A DNA stretch of 64,000 bases from Labia minor (taxonomy: Eukaryota; Arthropoda; Insecta; Dermaptera; Spongiphoridae). The position numbers and the translations under genes were made by a program. Position 1 is the first letter of the stretch; each line of letters opens with the position of its first letter. Shown here one piece after another: positions 34,113 to 42,647 of the stretch. The notes below the pieces were generated by a model. That model worked only from the letters and a program-made list of their open reading frames with translations, was not told the origin of the DNA and ran no database searches. Location: NCBI GenBank assembly GCA_963082975.1, contig OY720345.1, positions 15,154,491 through 15,218,490 on the forward strand, given 5' to 3'.

Positions 34113-35783
34113 ATGGCTCAACCCGCAACTAAAATTTCCAAGCAAGAGCGCGAAGGCAACATTTGTGAAATGGAGATGGAGGAATTGCTGTCTTCGGTCA
34201 CTTACCTGTCGTCTAAGGAAAAGGAGATCACTCCAGCTAACGCACATTCCTTCCAATTCATTCTCACCCGGCTCTGGAATATGTTGAATCAATTAGATAA
34301 ATTGACAAAGCGGTGTATAGCTCACAACGCCTCGGTCGAACCCGAGAAACGAGTTAAATTTTCCCATATTCAAATCCAAATCCTACAAAAGGTGTCGGAC
34401 TTTGAACTTACATATAATCGGTGCTCTGAAGATCATAAGGTTATCCCACCAGTTCCTCATTCTGATCCTTCGCCTCGACTAGCTGAGCTCAGGCTTCCTA
34501 CCTTTTCAGGCAGTTTTCGTGACTGGCCGCAGTTCAAACACATAGTTTCCGAGATGCTTCTCAATCACTCCACCGCCTCGGAAGTTCAACGATATAATTG
34601 CCTTTATTCGTCAGTGCAAGGGGAGCCGCGCCAACTTATCACCTCTTTGGGTATGGTCGCTGACTGCTTCTCCCGGGCATGGAAGGTGCTTAGCCTCCGA
34701 TATGATCAACCCAAATTGATTAGCTATTCATTCATGGACGCTTTATTGAACATCTCCCCACCTTCATCGCAGAGTCCTGCTCAATTACGTCCGTTTATTA
34801 ATTCTTATTATGAGAATATGGAAGCCCTTCGAGCTCAACCTACCTTACAGACTGTCGTCGATTCATGGGGCATTCTCATTGGCCGAATCTTAATGCGACA
34901 ACTCCCCGGTGAACTCCGAAGGAGGTTCGAAGAGTTTTACGGCTCAGAGGCTTTACCCACAGTCAATGACATATTGTCATTTCTAGAACGCATCTGCCGA
35001 GCATCAGAGGAAGCTTCAGTCACAAAGGTTCCTATTGTTCCATCTCGATCGAACTCGTGCAACAAAACTCAGGTATCCAAAACCTCTCCACCTTCCATCC
35101 CTTCCAATTACTCATCAGTGATGCAAACGAGGCATTCGTTGAAGTCCAGTAATCCCACTAACTATGGATTACCCTGTGTGTTTTGTCAAGGTCGTCATCA
35201 TCTCCGACAATGTCGTGAGTTTCGGAGCTTGACTCCAGGTCAACGCGCACAACTTTGTGGAGAATTTCAGCGATGCTTTAATTGTTTAGGTTCACATCAT
35301 ATCGATCATTGCCCGTCCCATGACAGATGTCATATTTGTCACGCACATCATCATACTCTCCTTCACACTCCATCACCTCAATCCTTACCTAGAAATTCTG
35401 CGACTCCCCCCTCACAACCCTCTATTCTTCCGATGTCACCCCCTCCTTCCCCGCCGTATATATCTGAGCCGTTCGCTGATCCCTCCACTACGTTATCTAC
35501 CCCTTCCCAATACAATATAACTAATAGTCCACCTCCTCATCTTTCACAACATATTGTCCAACAGCATCACCAAACTTCACAAATGATTAATCAACAAAAT
35601 CCTTCCCAATTGAGCAGTCAACAACAAACACATAGTTCACAAACTTCTCCTCAACAACATCTTACTCAACATCAACAGCCATCTCCACATTTAGGCCAAC
35701 AAGGCCCTTCTTCGCATATTGGTCAACATCAGCCCTCTCAATACCTGGTTCATCAAGGAGGAGGTGCGCCCCCGTTGCAGTGA
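34113..35783 (+). CDS. Gag protein of the BEL/Pao-type element
   Basis: An intact frame of 556 residues from an ATG in good context (CGCCATGGC); an in-frame ATG 25 codons upstream is less likely. Residues about 150-320 (LAELRLPTFSGSFRDWPQFK, then LLNHSTASEVQRYNCL) match the conserved Gag region of Pao/BEL elements. Three zinc-knuckle-like motifs follow near residues 376-440: CVFCQGRHHLRQC, CFNCLGSHHIDHC and CHICHAHHHTLLH. The last ~120 residues are Pro/Ser/Gln/His-rich, low in complexity. The role is capsid formation and RNA packaging. It ends in TGA, directly followed in frame by the pol tail. An undamaged Gag in a pol-less element suggests selection, or very recent deletion. Confidence 0.9.
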   Translation: MAQPATKISKQEREGNICEMEMEELLSSVTYLSSKEKEITPANAHSFQFILTRLWNMLNQLDKLTKRCIAHNASVEPEKRVKFSHIQIQILQKVSDFELTYNRCSEDHKVIPPVPHSDPSPRLAELRLPTFSGSFRDWPQFKHIVSEMLLNHSTASEVQRYNCLYSSVQGEPRQLITSLGMVADCFSRAWKVLSLRYDQPKLISYSFMDALLNISPPSSQSPAQLRPFINSYYENMEALRAQPTLQTVVDSWGILIGRILMRQLPGELRRRFEEFYGSEALPTVNDILSFLERICRASEEASVTKVPIVPSRSNSCNKTQVSKTSPPSIPSNYSSVMQTRHSLKSSNPTNYGLPCVFCQGRHHLRQCREFRSLTPGQRAQLCGEFQRCFNCLGSHHIDHCPSHDRCHICHAHHHTLLHTPSPQSLPRNSATPPSQPSILPMSPPPSPPYISEPFADPSTTLSTPSQYNITNSPPPHLSQHIVQQHHQTSQMINQQNPSQLSSQQQTHSSQTSPQQHLTQHQQPSPHLGQQGPSSHIGQHQPSQYLVHQGGGAPPLQ

Positions 35784-35915
35784 ACGTTGGATCCTATCAT
35801 CAACGTTACTTCGGGACCGGATGGCGTACCAGAAGTCTTCTTCGCTCAAGATCAAGGCACACTCACCCGCGCAGTGTTAACCCCTGAAGAACAATGCCCT
35901 CTTCCTCAGCAATAA
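35784..35915 (+). pseudogene. Terminal 43 codons of BEL/Pao pol (integrase tail)
   Basis: Directly after the Gag stop, in the same frame, the sequence reads INVTSGPDGVPEVFFAQDQG, then LTRAVLTPEEQCPLPQQ and two stops. 'GPDG...V..V....G..TR.V......CPLP' is how BEL/Pao polyproteins end. So protease, RT, RNase H and most of integrase have been removed, and the two ends are joined in frame apart from one TGA. Confidence 0.75.
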
Positions 35916-35957
35916 TAATAGTTGAAAGAAAACTCATCTTTCAACGGCCGGGGAGGA

Positions 35958-36485
35958 TGTTCAGTCGTGAAGTCTCACGCCATCTAGTGGTTCTTGCACG
36001 ATTCACCGTTCCCCCTCTTGGCCTGACTCCGGCCGGCCGTCGACAGAGCTACGACTTGACTCCCACCTCTCTTCGCAACCACATCGCCTCCTTGAATACC
36101 TTGTTTCAAGGAATCCCTCAACCGCCATCTTCGTTTATCCCTTTAATACAATTATTTATCCCCTTTTTATCACTCACCACACCACACCACCCCCTCGTCT
36201 CTCAGCCAACCCTTGTTGCTGAGAACTCCACCGCTTCCAATTACGTTTTCCAAATCTCTCATTATACACATCCACACAACCGCTATCTCTCTCTCTCTCT
36301 CTCGCCCTTATATACCACCCGATTAGCACCCTATCACCATCCCCTTTGTGTCCTTTCTCTCGTAATTTGTACATAACTCAACTCGCTGTATATATAAAAA
36401 CCTGGATTGTTCAAATAAACAATTCTCATCACAGATCGCCTTTTTATTTTAATTTTGCTTTTCACCCGGCCTCCGGCCCTTTACA
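35958..36485 (+). repeat. Right LTR of the BEL/Pao-type element
   Basis: Same 528 bases as the left LTR by eye. It is preceded by the purine tract CGGCCGGGGAGGA, the usual plus-strand primer. Confidence 0.93.
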
Positions 36486-36490
36486 AATAG

Positions 36491-36815
36491 AGTAATTAAA
36501 TTAAAATAAAAAACAAAGATAATATAATTCAGTCATTTTAATTCAGGTTAAATAATATTTTTTTTTATTATTCAATGATAAAATTTATATATTATTATAT
36601 ATATATTATAGAAAAGAAGAAATATTCAATTAAATAAAAAATAATTTAAGATAAAAATATGATCTAATAAATATTTTAATTAAATTGAGAACTTTTAGAA
36701 TAAATTATTTAATTGAATTGATATTTGTATATTAGAATTTAAAATAAAAAGGGAAATATTATAATAATTCTTCGATTGGGAATAGCTATGATAATTCATT
36801 GTTTGAAATGATTCC
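36491..36815. other. A+T-rich flank of the LTR element
   Basis: No gene; continues the low-complexity sequence that lay left of 33099 before insertion. Confidence 0.4.
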
Positions 36816-36819
36816 GCTA

Positions 36820-37022
36820 GGCCGACAGTGAGCCGCGAGCTGCTCTTGAATGAACAACACGGAGAATTATATAAACTTTAAAAAATTAATTTCTGCGGTT
36901 ATTGATAAGATATTAATAAAATTTATAGCCTATGTTACTCTAGAGGTATATAAGAATATTGTGATGTAATTTCAAAGAAATCGGTTCAGCCAATTCTGAG
37001 TCTATAAAATAGTAATTTTCCG

Positions 37023-37093
<71 letters not shown>

Positions 37094-37206
37094 GTGAAAA
37101 ATTCTAAAGTCACTTTTGGATTCTAGGGGTCATGAAACGCGAAGATATGCAAAAATTTTTAAATTCTGAGCAATGTGCAGACAAAAACCTTTTTTTATAT
37201 ATATAG
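36820..37206 (+). repeat. Repeat with internal (GACA)n run (family G)
   Basis: It begins with GAGCCGCGAGCTGCTCTTG, has a block GAAATCGGTTCAGCCAATTC, then a pure GACA run of about 70 bases (37023-37093), then GTGAAAAATTC, GGGGTCATGAAACGCGAAG and a TATATATAGAT end. The order (target-like block, microsatellite, tail) is the same design as families A, B and D. Related sequences are common in arthropod genomes. Confidence 0.65.
37023..37093. repeat. (GACA)n microsatellite
   Basis: About 17 uninterrupted GACA units within family G. Confidence 0.97.
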
Positions 37207-37480
37207 ATATTCTCCACAAAATACTTAATAGGCCCCTACCCGAAATAATTAAGTGGTTCTAGGGTAGAGGGCTCTGATGTGTAGGAGGGGTTTTTAGTAA
37301 TTATACCACACACACACATTAATGACGATAATTGCACAGAACATCCGTGATTACTGTAAGGTCCGGAAAAATCCCCCCCCCCCTGACCCCAAAAACCCAC
37401 ATGGAATAATAATCGAACGGAAAAGACAAATTTCTCAATCAGATACAATATTTTTTATTAAACCTTAATTTTGAAATTAT
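37207..37480. other. Unassigned stretch with a C run
   Basis: It includes ACACACACA (37308-37318) and a C tract (37374-37383). A 70-codon frame on the - strand crosses the C tract and is not supported. Confidence 0.4.
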
Positions 37481-37483
37481 TAA

Positions 37484-37598
37484 TTACTATCTCGCCAGAG
37501 ATGGTATTGCGATCACGAAAATTTTCGATGTTGAGATTTTGATGTTTTCATACGTTTGGAAGGTTCTTGAATCATTTTCACTAAAGTTGAGAAAAATA

Positions 37599-37629
<31 letters not shown>

Positions 37630-38105
37630 ATGTATGTAATCAAGATTACGCAAAAACTGTTTGAGGTACAATGATAAAATTTGGTACATGGACATTATTC
37701 AAAATTCATAGTTTTCTATCAACTTTTGAGAAATGTAGCTCAACCGGAAGAGAGTCATTACCTTCCACGTTTTGATTTTTTTTCCTCTAAAGTGACCGTA
37801 AAAATAAAGATATATGTTTGATAGTTATTCTCATGATTACAAATTGTATAAAACTGGTATATCTAGAATTTGAGCATGATTGAATCGCTGAAAGTACCAG
37901 AATTAATTTTTTAACACTGCAAATCTCACGCGCCAACAAGTGACATGGTGCCATCAACAAAGAGCCAAACATGCGCTGGTTTAATAAATATTATTTATTA
38001 ATTTTAATTGATAATTTATAATTAATTAAATTTAATTTAAATATAATATATTATGTTATTTGATCTAATCCAAATTTGCGAGAAAGTCGAGTGGAGACAC
38101 TCCAG
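37484..38105 (-). repeat. Family A repeat, copy 6 (reverse)
   Basis: It begins ACTATCTCGCCAGAGATGGT and ends GTCGAGTGGAGACACTCCAG. The microsatellite is a CT run followed by GTGTGTGTATG (about 37598-37636), unlike the AC runs of other copies, showing that the internal microsatellite differs between copies. Confidence 0.9.
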
Positions 38106-38800
38106 ATTTTTTTTAAAACAATTTCATTCTTTATGATTCAATTGTAAAATGCTGGATTTCATAATTTCTTCAATTCTTTAATTTCAAAGAATATATATAA
38201 AAATTCTTTCGTTATAGAAATAAAGTAAACCTTTAAATATTGCATTAATTGTTTTTTTTCCTTCATTTATTAATTTATATATGGATTAAAATGGATAATT
38301 GAAATATCTAAATTTTTGTCTTTTATACATTTAGAAATGTCACATGTTAAGGTTTTCTGTTTTATAAAATATTTATAGACTACATAAACAACATGCCAAT
38401 AAATAAAATTAATAAATTATTGAAAAAAAAAAAAATAAATAAATAAATACAACCAAAGGAAAAAATTAATTTCAAATATAGCTTGTTTTGTTCTCTTTTT
38501 AATAAAGCTTCCCAGTGATTTTTAATTTTGAAAGTAAAATTAATTAAACGGAAGCTTCATTGTTTTATTCATGTTATACGTACCTATATTTTCTTTTATT
38601 CATTAATCAATGTTTTTTTCTAACTTAAAAGAAATATAAATAATAATTTTAATTAAAGTTATTAATATATATTTAATTAATTAAAATATAATATAATATT
38701 TTTGGAATTGACAAACCGAAAAGTTTTTAAAAAATTTTCTTGAATGAAATATCTCTTAATATGATTAGGATTTTTATTTTATTTTATCAAATCATTTTAA
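38106..38800. other. A+T-rich non-coding stretch
   Basis: A runs at about 38423-38440. No gene seen. Confidence 0.4.
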
Positions 38801-38802
38801 AA

Positions 38803-39318
38803 AATCTGGAGTGTCTCCACTCGACTTCGGTTAAACCAGCGCATGTTTGGTTCTTTGTTGATGGCACCACGTCACATGTTGGCGCGTGATTTTGAATGTG
38901 TTAAAAAATTAATTCTGGTACATTCAGGGATTCAATCAAGCTGAAATTCTATATATAGCAGTTGTATACAATTATTAATCATGTGAAAAATTATCAAACA
39001 TATATTTTTATTTTTAAGGTCACTTCAGAAGAAAAAAAAAATCAAAACGTTGTAGGTAATGACTCTCTTCTGGTTGAGCTACATTTCTTAAAAGTCGATA
39101 GAAAACTAGGAATTTTGAATAATGCCCATGTACCTAATTTCATCATTCTAGCTCAAACCGTTTTTGCGTAATCTTGGTTACATATACACACACATACACT
39201 CACACATTTTTCTCAACCTTAGTGAAAATGATTCAGGAACCTTCAAAACGTATAAAAACATCAAAATCTCAACATCGAAAATTTTCGTTATCGCGATACT
39301 ATCTGATGAGAAAGTAAA
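38803..39318 (+). repeat. Family A repeat, copy 7 (internal deletion)
   Basis: The left hairpin GGAGTGTCTCC and CTCGACTTCGG are joined directly to AAACCAGCGCATGTTTGG, omitting the A/T-rich spacer of other copies. The rest is complete, to GATGAGAAAGTAAAAA at the right end, where the usual GAGATAGT has become GAGAAAGT. Confidence 0.85.
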
Positions 39319-39474
39319 AATTAATGTGTTGTTATCTCATTTCTTTATTTTTTTTAAGAGTTTTACACAAAAAAATTAATTTTTTGGTTTTTGATCGATG
39401 AACTAATGACAATGTAAATACAAAAAATTACAAGGTTAGCAGTTTAATATTTCTGGTCTAATAACAAAAAAAAA

Positions 39475-39712
39475 AAAAAAGACGATTTTGCTCACTGTTT
39501 CTTTTCACATGGATATCAGATTCTTAAAGAAGATGCACAATATGCGATATGACAGTCATAGTGGATCATATTTTTGTCGAATGCTCATCGACAGGATCAT
39601 GTAAAATTAAAAATTTGAATATCAGGGATCTATTAGGAAATACTAAAAATTTTGAGAATTTATTTAAGTTTTTGGATCGAATTAAATTGTTATACAAAAT
39701 ATAATATTTATT
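39475..39712 (+). pseudogene. LINE 3' end (Jockey-like carboxyl tail)
   Basis: The + strand reads VDHIFVECSSTGSCKIKN, then IRDLLGNTKNFENLFKFLDR and IKLLYKI before a stop at 39702. 'V.HI...C' followed by 'LLG......LF.FL...L...I' is how the RNase H-like tails of Jockey-type LINEs end. It is followed by an A/T tail and a TA run. The copy is strongly 5'-truncated. Confidence 0.65.
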
Positions 39713-39739
39713 TATCTATTTAAATTATTTATTTATTAA

Positions 39740-39743
<4 letters not shown>

Positions 39744-39785
<42 letters not shown>
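39744..39785. repeat. (TA)n microsatellite
   Basis: A pure TA run of about 40 bases after the LINE tail. Confidence 0.95.
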
Positions 39786-39786
<1 letters not shown>

Positions 39787-39794
39787 TTGTTCTG

Positions 39795-40235
39795 TTTTTT
39801 TTGAAGTGAAACTTCTTTAGCGGCGTCCTGACATTTGGTTGAGAATGGAGAGTGAATTGAAAAATTGAAATTTCGTAACGCGTTACGAAACGCAAGAGAG
39901 AAAAAAGATATAGATATAACGAGTGAGAATGAGATAGCCTCTATCTCCGACTCTCTTTTGTGCGGTGTTTCGTTTTTGAGAGAGAGGCTATCTGGGTCTT
40001 TCTTTTGTCCGGTCTTTCGTCTTTGAGAAAGAGGCTATCTGCCTCTTCGTTTTGTGCTGTCTTTCGTTCTACTACGCTCTCGCTAGGTCCAAAGTCCACG
40101 GCGCGCATGCGCGGTAGTACGTTGACGCGGAATAATATTTCTCAGCTTCTACTGGGTCAAAGAATAAAAATTAGTATGACTTATGATCAAAAGAGGGCGA
40201 GATCTCCACCTTGTCCAGTAGATATCGCAATTAAA
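39795..40235 (+). repeat. GC-richer repeat segment with palindrome and tandem CTCTC units
   Basis: GAAGTGAAACTTCTTTAGCGG starts it; a similar AGAAGTTTCACTTCCGCC, reversed, lies at 46.98 kb by the endonuclease remnant. TTTCGTAACGCGTTACGAAA (about 39871-39890) is a perfect 20-base palindrome. Three tandem units (about 39950-40065) contain GAGAAAGAGGCTATCTG-like and TTTGTGCGGTGTTTCGT-like words. CGGCGCGCATGCGCGG follows near 40099. It may be the 3' part of a Helitron/Helentron-type or other large element. A 100-codon frame across it shows no family features. Confidence 0.45.
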
Positions 40236-40438
40236 TACAATTTGAATTTAAATATATATTAATTTCAAAATTTGCCTAAACATTTATAAAAATAAATATA
40301 CATATGAAATTTGTTATTTTTTTTTAATATTAAAAAATATTTAATTTGAGATTAATTATATGTAAAAAGATCAACTATCAAATAGATTCAAACTTTTATT
40401 TTCTTTGATTAGATTATAATTAAATATTATTTATATTA
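40236..40438. other. A+T-rich spacer
   Basis: Nothing recognised. Confidence 0.4.
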
Positions 40439-40439
40439 T

Positions 40440-40844
40440 TTAAAAATTATTATTAAATTTAATTAATTATAAATTATAAATAATAAATAATAAATATTAA
40501 ACCAGCGCATGTTTGGCTTTTTGTTGATGGCACCACGTCACGTGTTGGCGCGTGAGATTTGCAGTGTTAAAAAATTAATTCTGGTAATTTCAGCTAATCA
40601 ATCAAGCTGAAATTCTATATATAGCAGTTTTATACAATTATTAATCATGTGAAAAATTATCAAACATATATCTTTATTTTTACGGTCACTTTAGAGGAAA
40701 AAAAAATCAAAACGTTGTAGGTAATGACCCTCTTCCGGTTGAGCTACATTTCTCAAAAGTTGATAGAAAACTATGAATTTTGAATAATGTCCATGTACCA
40801 AATTTCATCATTCTAGCTCAAACCGTTTTTGCGTAATCTTGCCT

Positions 40845-40882
<38 letters not shown>

Positions 40883-41008
40883 ACACACACAGACATTTTT
40901 CTCAACCTTAGTGAAAATGATTCAGGAACCTTCAAAAAGTATAAAAACATCAAAATCTCAACATCGAAAATTTTCGTGATCGCAATACTATCTCTGGCGA
41001 GATAGTAA
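40440..41008 (+). repeat. Family A repeat, copy 8 (left hairpin missing)
   Basis: Complete from the A/T spacer and AAACCAGCGCATGTTTGGC to the right hairpin ACTATCTC-TGGC-GAGATAGT and AAAA. It contains a long AC microsatellite (40850-40891). The left end is not recognisable. Confidence 0.88.
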
Positions 41009-41130
41009 AAAATGATTCATTATTATTGGATTTGGCTGGTAATATTAATACCTGAGACACCGAGCTCGCTCTACCCTTTAAAAAATATTGATATACAATT
41101 CTTTAATTATTTATTACAATTATTAAATGT
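41009..41130 (+). repeat. Family J repeat, copy 1
   Basis: ATGATTCATTATTATTGGAT, then TTGGCTGGTAATATTAATAC and TGAGACACCGAGCTCGCTC recur at 56.3 and 56.55 kb. Confidence 0.7.
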
Positions 41131-41396
41131 ATTAAATAATATTTTATTGGAAAAATATTAAAAATTATAAAACTATCTAAAACTTAATTAATAAAAGAAC
41201 AATGAATAAATAAATCACGAAAATAGATAAAAAAAAAATGCACGCGGCGAGTTTCGCTCCTTCGAACTCGGGGAGTAAAAACAATTGTTCTTACTGCTGG
41301 TCTATGATATTTTGATAATTACAAAGATATTTTTACCATCTTTCAAAGACATTTATTTGTTTTGTTGTTTTTTTTTGAGAGAGATTAATAAATATG
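41131..41396. other. A+T-rich spacer
   Basis: Nothing recognised except a short patch GCACGCGGCGAGTTTCGCTC at about 41240. Confidence 0.4.
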
Positions 41397-41397
41397 A

Positions 41398-42150
41398 TGT
41401 AACGAATGTATATTTATTATATATATATATGACAAAGTCACCCCAGGCGCTGTTGCATGACTGAATGGCAACGTCTAGGGGATTCCGACGACGGTTGGTG
41501 ACTTGGCATTATATAGTCAGTCAGATGCTAACCTTCTTTGTGTAAAGACGTGTTATCCTGTCTCCGCGTTCTTTATGTAAAGACGTGTTTTGATGATCCT
41601 CCATGTTGGATGGATCCTTTGTGACTCCCATGGTGGAGAAGTAATATAATATTTCTTATAATTATACATTTTCTTTGACTCCCATGGTGGAGAAGTAATA
41701 TAATATTTCTTATAATTATACATTTTCTTTGACTCCCATGGTGGAGAAGTAATATAATATTTCTTATAACTTATAATTATACGTTTTCTTTTTAAACAAC
41801 CGTCTTTCAATTTAACTTAAACTACATCCTTATTGACCAGTCTCTAAATCTGCTTTACCCCTGAGTATAGCATGGCGCCCATTTAACCTTCATCTCCGCT
41901 GGACCACTGGAGGAAAGGCAGGTTGTTCTCTGCAGCTGCGGGTAATATTTTCCCCCTTCAAGAAGATATCCACCTGTTTACCTGTGGAGACCTTAAACTC
42001 CTTTTTTCCCTCTCCACATAAGATCCATTTTTCCCTCTCCCATTTCCCCTCTTCTCTCTTCTATCACATTTTCCCTCCCTTCTCTCCCCCTTCTTCCCTC
42101 CTCCTTGTAAGGGGCCTGTTGGCATCCACTGTGGGCCTTCCCCCCTTACA
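41398..42150 (+). repeat. Left LTR of the gypsy-type element
   Basis: Contains three tandem copies of a unit of about 53 bases starting GACTCCCATGGTGGAGAAG (41622, 41677, 41730), C/T-rich sequence (42000-42110) and the end CCCCCTTACA. If the primer-site duplication is counted, it may extend to 42200. The minus-strand frame with repeated ITSPPWES is due to the tandem units. Confidence 0.88.
41622..41790. repeat. Three tandem 53-bp units in the left LTR
   Basis: Each unit has GACTCCCATGGTGGAGAAG, AATATAATATTTCTTATAA and a TTATACATTTTCTTT-like end; the third has an extra CTTATAA. The same triplet is found in the right LTR. Confidence 0.95.
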
Positions 42151-42225
42151 AATTGACGCCCAACGTCGGGGCTCTGTTTTCCCCACCCCCTCCCCTTACA
42201 AATTGACGCCCAACGTCGAGGCCTG
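42151..42225 (+). promoter_or_regulatory. Duplicated primer-binding-like region
   Basis: CCTTACAAATTGACGCCCAA, followed by CGTCGGGGC, occurs at 42145 and again (CGTCGAGGC) at 42195, each with CTGTTTTCCCCACCCC behind it. The word after TTACA has the form of a retroviral-type primer site, so this region has been tandemly duplicated. Confidence 0.6.
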
Positions 42226-42647
42226 TTTTCCCCACCCCTGTGAAGGCAATAAGTGATATTAGTGCAAATAATTTGTGAATATTAATCAACCATATGGTGA
42301 CACTCGCCCTAAGGAACAACCACACTTAAGTACATTTATATATATTTTTTTTTTCTTTTGGTTTTAAAACCTATGATTTTTTTTTATTTTTCTTTCTATT
42401 ATTTATACTTTGTTTGAGAATTGAATTTTTTTTCTCTCTTTCTCAGTTACATTGACATTGTATTATTATTATTATTAGTTTTTATTTTTACTTTCATTGT
42501 ATTTATTTATTATTTAGTTATTAGGATTTATATTTAATTTAATATTCAATTTATATATTTTTATTTTTATATTATAGTTTTTTTACATACAATTAATTAA
42601 TTATTATAATTAGTAGTATATTGTGGTATATAATTTATTGTTAAGAA

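Larger units (their letters stand above)
33099..36485 (+). mobile_element. BEL/Pao-type LTR retrotransposon, pol deleted, Gag intact
   Basis: Two 528-bp direct repeats (33099-33626 and 35958-36485) start TG and end CA; I saw no difference between them. The flanks are the same 5 bases AATAG (33094-33098 and 36486-36490), the target duplication of one insertion. A primer-site-like TGGTCCTTCGACAC follows the left LTR, and the purine tract GGGGAGGA precedes the right LTR. The 2.3-kb interior codes Gag and then only the last 43 codons of pol. Autonomous BEL/Pao elements are 6-7 kb, so movement needs protease, RT and integrase from another copy. Identical LTRs imply recent movement. Confidence 0.93.

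Noticed and set aside
37023..37093. Possible CRISPR-like array (GACA run) and the GACGGACA runs in family B
   Set aside because: There are no unique spacers; these are simple tandem repeats in eukaryotic mobile elements.
41553..41810. Repeat protein with three ITSPPWES units (also 44911-45168)
   Set aside because: It comes from three tandem 53-bp units in the gypsy LTR read on the antisense strand.
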